Assembly (NCBI RefSeq): GCF_040869045.1
Contig: NC_090319.1
Span: 54,718,779 to 54,782,778 of the forward strand
Direction of reading: 5' to 3'
Origin: Eurosta solidaginis
Lineage: Eukaryota; Arthropoda; Insecta; Diptera; Tephritidae
DNA: 64,000 nt
The position numbers and the translations under genes were made by a program. The notes beneath the pieces were generated by a model that saw only the letters and a program-made list of their open reading frames with translations, did no database searches and was not told the DNA's origin. This document shows positions 58,352-64,000 of the stretch, piece by piece; positions within the stretch are counted from its first letter, which is position 1, and each line of letters opens with the position of its first letter.

Positions 58352-58802
58352 AGTTCTCCAGATCACAAATATATATATTTTAAAGTGCGCAAACTTATAA
58401 CTTAAAAGTTATTTGGTGTTAAAGTTTGCAAATTTCTATACAAATTTTATATGTGTATACGTATATATATGTGGCAGAGCACAGCTTCGTAATGTCATCA
58501 ATAAAATATATATATATATATATATATGTGCATGTTGCTACAAAAGCGCGATTGATTTAATAAAAACATTTATAATAAGTAAAAACAATGCAAAAATGAA
58601 ATGTGAAATATACAAAAATGCAATTGAAGTTTATCGTTGCTAATTTATATAGATATGTATGTGGATTAAGGTTTTGAAAGATGTGTAAATTGTAATTTAA
58701 AGTGCTATAGAAATTTGCTAAATTTGCAAACTTTAACAACAAATAACTTTTAAATTATAAGTTTGCGCACTTTAAAATATATATATTTGTGATCGGGAGA
58801 AC
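58352..58802. repeat. Inverted repeat with about 90-bp arms
   Basis: Left arm 58352-58440 and right arm 58705-58802 are inverted copies containing AAAGTGCGCAAACTTATAA and AAAGTTTGCAAATTT. The middle holds a TA microsatellite (58507-58527). Lies immediately before the gene-fragment mosaic. Confidence 0.6.
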
Positions 58803-58958
58803 TCTTTCATTTGATACCAAGTTTTACCCCGAACTCGGGGGGTGCTATTCTAAAATTTTCCCAGTCTTTAATATACAATGATTTTTGCTGTTTATTTCGA
58901 CAAACATTTTTGATTTGATTTTTGTGCTCATCGAAAGAATTCACAATTATATAGCACC

Positions 58959-59289
<331 letters not shown>

Positions 59290-59336
59290 AGGGTTAACTG
59301 GCACCAATTGTTCACACCAAATTGTTAGGTACAGGA

Positions 59337-59412
59337 TTCGCCATGGGTAGGTGAGGTTGGCAATCACAACCCCTTGAATCATTTTGGTCGGCAGGTATGC
59401 CGCGGATATATT
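59337..59412 (-). repeat. (CAA)-tailed repeat R fragment
   Basis: GATTCGCCATGGGTAGGTGA and CAACCCCTTGAATC match repeat R. It lies between the Cdc5 and Sec24CD fragments. Confidence 0.45.
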
Positions 59413-59605
59413 CTTGGCACTTGTTATTGATGGCTTTTATGATGCCACCAACACAACCTGGACAGACGCCAATGCTCAGTCAACCACCCAAGCCGGGTCA
59501 ACCCCCAATACCCGGACACGTCCCTACGTCCCAGTTATAATGTATGCTAATACAACTAATAATTTACAAATTTGCTGATTATTATTTTTGTGTTATTTTC
59601 TTTAG

Positions 59606-60264
59606 CAACCACCTGCACCTGTTACTGGTAAATATCAACAGCCGCAACAGTATGATCAAGCCCAACGCCGTTTAGATCCCGATCAGATACCAAATCCGAT
59701 GGGCGTTATCATTGAAAATCAAAAAAACGCTGGTGGTGCTTTTATTACTAATGAACAGGGTTTATTACCACCATTGGTGAGCACAAAATATGTGGTAGAA
59801 GATCAGGGTAACTCCTCGCCACGTTACCTTAGGTATCGATAATCGAAATTAATGTTTTGTTTGGCAATTACATTGATCTTTCTTCTTTGCAGGTCGTCTT
59901 TGTATTGCATACCTGCAACAGCTGATTTCTTAAAAACAACAGTTTTGTCCAGTACACTTGCCGTCTCACCAATGGCACGCACGGTTGAGGGTGAATATGA
60001 GCCACCCATTGTAAATTTTGGTGAATTGGGTGCAATTAGATGTAATCGTTGCAAGGCTCATATGCAACTTGTAGATGCTGGTCGTCGTTTCCAATGTCTA
60101 ATGTGTAAAGTAACAACAGATGGTAAAAAAAATCTTTCACTTTTACTTGTGTTCATTGATCAATATTTTTTCTCAACAGTGTCAACTGCATATTTCCAAC
60201 ATTTGGGCCACACCGGACAGCGTGTCGATAAATATGAACGTCCTGAACTTGTATTGGGTACATG
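59606..60264 (+). pseudogene. Sec24CD: Sec24CD internal fragment (3 exons)
   Basis: Exons 59606-59832, 59893-60122 and 60180-60264, with small GT-AG introns and matching phases. Peptides: RRLDPDQIPNPMGVI, GLLPPLVSTKYVVEDQGNSS, then FGELGAIRCNRCKAHM and [16 protein letters not shown] (the Sec24 zinc finger), and [20 protein letters not shown]. Sec24 is the cargo adaptor of the COPII coat. Both exons flanking the finger are intact, but a few residues are missing between HM and VDAG, and at 60262 a small deletion yields TGA. The N-terminal region and everything after the finger are absent. Similarity ends about 60285, where CCT7 sequence starts. Confidence 0.8.
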
Positions 60265-60289
60265 AGTATTTGTGTAAAATATGTTTGGG

Positions 60290-61288
60290 TACCGATAGCT
60301 CTCAAGGTAAACCTCAAGTCATATCCAACATCAATGCCTCGCATTCAATTGTGGACGCTGTACGCACTACATTGGGTTCACGTAGTATGGACAAGCATAT
60401 TGTTGATTCCAGTGGTAAGGCCACAATTTCAAATGATGGGGCAACAATTATGAAACTATTAGATATTGTGCATCCAGCCGTAAAACTCTAATCGACATCG
60501 CCAAATCTCAAGATGCTGAGGTAAGTTTTTTGTTATATTAGAATGTGTAGAATAAAAATGTTTCTCTTATCAGGTCGGCGACGGCACCACTTCAGTAGTA
60601 CTTTAAGCAGGTGAAATCTTAAAACAAGTTAAACCAAATTTTGAGGAAGGCGTGCATGCACGAATCATCATTAAAGCTATACGTAAAGCATTATAATTAT
60701 GCATGACCAAAATATGACATGGCTGTACATGTCGAAGCGCCAATCAAAGGAACACCAAAGTGCTTTATTGGAAAAATGCTCTGCCACAGCAATGTCCTCC
60801 AATGTCCAAGAGTATCAGAAAATTGTTAATGCTGAATGGCGTCTCCTGTACAATAAACTAGGTAAGTAAGGCGCCAATGTTGTGTTTTCTAAACTACCAA
60901 TTGGTGATGTTGGTACATAGTATTTTGCAGATCGTGAAATGTTCTTTTGGTGTACCAGAAGAAGATTTGAAACGTACAATGAAAGCTTGTGGTGGTGCTG
61001 TTATGACTGAAGCTAATGATACTAATTCAAGTGATTTGGGTCAATGTGATTACTTTGAAGAACGTCAAGTTGGTGGTGAACATTTCAACATTTTCCAAGG
61101 TTTGATAGTGGGTTTGACATTAATTTCATTTTTATAGTTTATAATTATTTAAAGGTTGCGTTAATGATAGAACATATACATTGATTTTACGTGGCGGTGC
61201 CGAACAATTTTTGGAAGAAACTGAGCTTCGTTACATGATGCTATAATGATTGTGCGGCGTACAATTAAACATGATTCTGTTGTTGCTG
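60290..61288 (+). pseudogene. CCT7: CCT7 (TCP-1 eta chaperonin) fragment
   Basis: Starts at [20 protein letters not shown] without the initial Met, then [20 protein letters not shown] (ATP-site region) and a one-base deletion near 60486. After a 53-bp intron comes VGDGTTSVVL (catalytic GDGTT), a stop, GEILKQVKPNFEEGVHARI and more stops. The apical domain is missing between MSSN and VQEYQKIVNAEW (about 60810). It resumes GANVVFSKLPIGDV, a stop, then GVPEEDLKRTMKACGGAVM and an intron 61100-61154, then LILRGGAEQFLEETE, a frameshift and IMIVRRTIKHDSVVAG. Ends at a donor (61289). CCT7 is one of eight subunits of the cytosolic chaperonin; this copy is a pseudogene. Confidence 0.82.
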
Positions 61289-61510
61289 GTAAGTCAAAAT
61301 ACAAATTGAAAAAAATGTATAATCTTAAATTGTTAAGTAATATTATGAAAAGATTGTGTCCAACTCCGGAAGAAAAAACTATAAAATTTGTGTCAGTGAA
61401 ATGATAATTATTGCTTTTGGTTGTATTTTTGAGGCATCGTCTTCGAGTGCCTTCTGGTCGTATATGCCGTTTCTTTTGCCAACTACCTGTAAGGCGTTAA
61501 ACTGATCAGT

Positions 61511-61636
61511 AACGTCGCCGTGGCCTCGTTCAGTGTAATGTGTAATGGCGACCCCAAGTTCCTCGTGTAAATAGGGGGTGGGGCGGGATGGCTTAGGAGG
61601 TTTAAAGTGATGATATTAATCGTTCCCGAGATGGTT
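61511..61636 (+). repeat. (CAA)-tailed repeat R fragment, sense strand
   Basis: GGCGACCCCAAGTTCCTCGT and ATCGTTCCCGAGATGG match repeat R in the orientation of the 44760 copy. Adjoins the LINE at 61637. Confidence 0.45.
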
Positions 61637-62425
61637 GTTGTTGTTGTAGCAGTGCGTCGCCCCACCTAATAGCCGCGACCGATCACAAATTGTCATCAAT
61701 ATCCTCTAACGGGAGTCCAAGGAAACTTGCCGTTTCAACAGGGGTGGACAATAAGGAAAGGGGTGTTAGAGGCGTTGGTTCCACATTACAATTAATGAGA
61801 TGGTTGGTGTCATGTGGGGCCACATTGCAAGCGGGGCATACATTTTGTATGTCGGGGTTGATTCTGGATAGGTAAGAGTTTAACCTGTTACAGTATTCAG
61901 AACGAAGTTGAGCTAGAGTGACTCGCTTTTCCCTGGGGAGTATGCGGTCCTCTTCCGCAAGTTTTGGGTACTGTTCTTTGAGTACTTCACCGGGCAATTC
62001 CTAGCATAAAGGTACGACGCCTGTTTGTGGAGTTCACTGAGGACCTGTTTGTTTTTTTGCTTCATACGGCTGAGTTCTCAGGTGTCGTATTTCCTCATAA
62101 TGCTTACGGAGATTACTCTTTAAGGTCCTAAGTGGTGTTGGATCAACAATCAGATGTCTGTTGGGATGCCCAGGTTTCTGGGTATTCTACAGAAACTGTT
62201 TGGTTAGCATTTCATTTCTTTCCCTTATTGGGAGTTTTCTCGCTTCATTGTGCAGGTGGTGTTCCGAGGACATAAGAAGGCAGCCCGTAGCGGTTTTGGG
62301 GGCAGCATTTTGGCAGGCCTGTATTTTCTTCCAGTGAGTAACCTTTAGGCTTGGCGACCATATCGGAGACGCGTACCATGCAAACGTCTATTTATATTTA
62401 CCCCAAGTACTGCCGATTTATCGAA
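61637..62425 (-). mobile_element. Jockey-like LINE 3' part (copy b)
   Basis: Minus-strand frame 61683-61997 encodes LPREKRVTLAQLRSEYCNRL, NSYLSRINPDIQNVCPACNV, PHDTNHLINCN and a natural end ETASFLGLPLEDIDDNL, so the C-terminus is intact here. Decayed upstream residues reach 62425. The tail is (CAA)n at 61637-61650. It interrupts the gene-fragment region between CCT7 and Atg18a. Confidence 0.65.
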
Positions 62426-62926
62426 TTATATTAAATGTTTGTTACAGCTCTGGGTAATGTCATATGGTCGACATTTGGCGCGGCCATGTTTTAAATAAGG
62501 TCACCAATGATTTGGTTGGTGACAATATCAGGTTTCGCGAGGCGACAAAACTGGAGAGATTGGGGAGATAGCTGTTTTTTTTTTTTATTACAAAGCTCAT
62601 CGATGTAGGAAACAATAGCATAGGCGTAGAAGCAATAGTGACTACTTGTGGTAAAGGTAGCTATTGATATGTAGAAGTTAAGTAGAAGTTTGAATATGAG
62701 TTTTTTAAGTTATTGCAAAAAAAGCGTTGAGGATTTTTATTATCTTACCAGGTACCTTCGTACATGTTTCTAAGAATGAAGAAAAAAATCTATTCAAACT
62801 CAATTTTGACCAGGACAAATCCGCTGAGACTTCGCTATACTTTAACATACAATACGTTACCCCATTTTAGCACAACTATCATTTTTTGATTTTATTAAAT
62901 TTTATAAAATGTTTCTTCATCTACAG
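62426..62926. other. No confident gene; possible Atg18a first part
   Basis: Around 62790-62830 the plus strand reads LFKLNFDQDKS, reminiscent of the NFNQD motif at the start of Atg18/WIPI proteins, which would suit its position just upstream of the Atg18a fragment. Too short to be sure. The rest is unassigned. Confidence 0.3.
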
Positions 62927-63575
62927 TTCCATTTCGGTATTGGATGGTAAATATGTGGAAGAAATCTATGCGCATAAATCGCAACATATTATCTTGTTCG
63001 AGCGTTTCTTCAATAGCTCTCTAGTGGTGATAGTGACAGCAGAGAAACCCAACTGTTTACAAATGTTACACTTCAAAAAGAATCAAAATATCTGCCATTG
63101 CGTCTACGGCACAAATACCCACAGTATATAAATGAATCGAACGCACTTAATTGTCTGCCTAACGGATAGTATACACATTCATCAAATCGAAAATATTGCA
63201 CCAAACGAACTGGGTCTGAATACTGAAACAGTACACATATTCAAAATCGATGAGAAGGCCGTGATGATGGTATAGGGTGAGTTGTTGACCAACATACGAA
63301 AACCACTTTAACCCATCTATATATTTGCATTACAGCTAAAGCTTTACAAACAGCAAAAATTGCTGGCGCCAAGCAATTGGAAAAGGCAGTGAAGCATTCA
63401 TCACACTGTACGGATGGTGTAAAGTTAGAAACTGCTGTTGTAACAGCTGCCACCGACACAACGGTCATCTCTACTTCGCCGAGTAACGGCTCGTCCGACT
63501 ATCTATCGAAGACAGTATAATCATATCTTTTGCCAACACAGGTTAGCGATGTGCTTGCACAGGAAAATATTTCAA
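62927..63575 (+). pseudogene. Atg18a: Atg18a (WIPI) fragment
   Basis: After an acceptor (CTACAG, 62926): ISVLDGKYVEEIY, ILFERFFNSSLVVIVTAEKP, MLHFKKNQNICHCVYG, a stop at 63127-63129, then MNRTHLIVCLTDSIHIHQIE, the second and third blades of the WIPI propeller. It then jumps to LNTETVHIFKIDEKAV, the last-blade motif, so the middle is deleted. An exon from about 63336 gives an Ala/Lys-rich linker and SSDYLSKTV, an in-frame TAA, and SYLLPTQVSDVLAQE, as in fly Atg18a. Atg18a binds PI3P and acts in autophagosome formation. Stops and deletion make this a pseudogene. Confidence 0.75.
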
Positions 63576-64000
63576 TTGGAAAACAAAAACCAATTAAGAG
63601 AGTTTATTTATTATTAAAGTATTTACTTTTCTTTATATCAACAGTATTTATTTAAGTTGCAATATCACGTACATATATAATAAGGGATGTGATACGATTG
63701 CTGTCGGAATTAGATTTGAAACCAATCAATACTCCTGCTAAGGGTTGTAGAATTATTGCTTGAATAATTAGATTTAGAACAATAATAAGTCTGACTTAAT
63801 TACAAGTCGTACATTTTTAAATTCATCAATTACGACAGCAATCGGATTCTACGACACCTTTGAATATTCTTGATCTGAAAAAAGAGTAAACCTAATCTGA
63901 ATTTCTACTAAGCTTTAAGTTGTAGATTATTCAAATAATTGGAGTTTTTTCTAAAGCTTAAAATTATTTTCTGCTCGCTTAGAAAAGATTTCAATTGGAA
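63576..64000. other. No gene seen; possible small MITE
   Basis: GATTGCTGTCG (about 63697) and its inverted copy (about 63834) may be ends of a roughly 180-bp MITE. Otherwise AT-rich. The window ends here, so the right end of the mosaic is unknown. Confidence 0.3.

Noticed and set aside
60120..60491. A 123-codon open frame as a new gene
   Set aside because: It is made of a shifted Sec24CD exon, an intron and CCT7 sequence; no start or splice evidence for a host gene, though a chimeric transcript is not excluded.

Overview
The window looks like euchromatic but transposon-rich nuclear DNA from a higher (schizophoran) fly. The evidence is AT-rich sequence with consensus GT-AG introns and fly-type start contexts, plus recognisable exons of Pkc98E and RagA-B. 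From memory, several interspersed repeats (a (CAA)-tailed repeat, tRNA-derived SINEs and a LOA-like LINE) resemble those of true fruit flies (Tephritidae). That placement is an inference, because no search was run. Most open reading frames here are TE relics or chance frames.

Layout. 1-14907 is the 5' part of a very large first intron of Pkc98E (gene on the minus strand, coding exon 1 at 14908-15061, remaining exons beyond position 1). The intron holds a CACTA-like DNA transposon (652-7994) with a LOA-like LINE nested inside it (3629-7102), a second LOA copy (10409-11551) inside an unclassified repeat, a GTTTGTCCA-rich tandem array (about 12450-13059) and a foldback element (13060-13830). 15062-16234 is the upstream region of Pkc98E. 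16235-32254 is intergenic TE debris: MITEs of a TAGCCGTG family, a hAT-like inverted-repeat element with a BED-finger remnant, a duplicated LINE-end/MITE composite, a Tc1-like relic, a jockey-like LINE end, a decayed gypsy-type element, a Harbinger-like MITE and a hAT-type element with an 8-bp target duplication.

32400-42800 holds Helitron N-terminal protein fragments, an internally deleted gypsy-type LTR retrotransposon (33178-36918) whose 5' LTR carries a SINE, an RTE-like LINE relic, and a three-level nest: one SINE containing a second SINE, which contains a 1.6-kb element with a 0.73-kb near-perfect palindrome. 44219-49555 is the one complete protein-coding gene seen, RagA-B, with four exons and a 4.3-kb TE-filled first intron. 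51990-54640 is a nearly intact Penelope-like element with a GIY-YIG nuclease and a hammerhead-like motif. 55640-56802 is a hAT relic interrupted by a solo LTR.

58959-63575 is the most unusual region. It holds co-oriented, intron-containing but broken pieces of four unrelated cellular genes (Cdc5, Sec24CD, CCT7 and Atg18a) joined in a row with TE fragments between some of them. Retained introns argue against retroposition and for capture or shuffling of genomic DNA. Helitron remnants elsewhere in the window make a Helitron-type mechanism worth testing.

Functionally, only RagA-B (amino-acid sensing to TORC1) and the first exon of Pkc98E look like working host coding sequence. Everything else is mobile, pseudogenic or unassigned.
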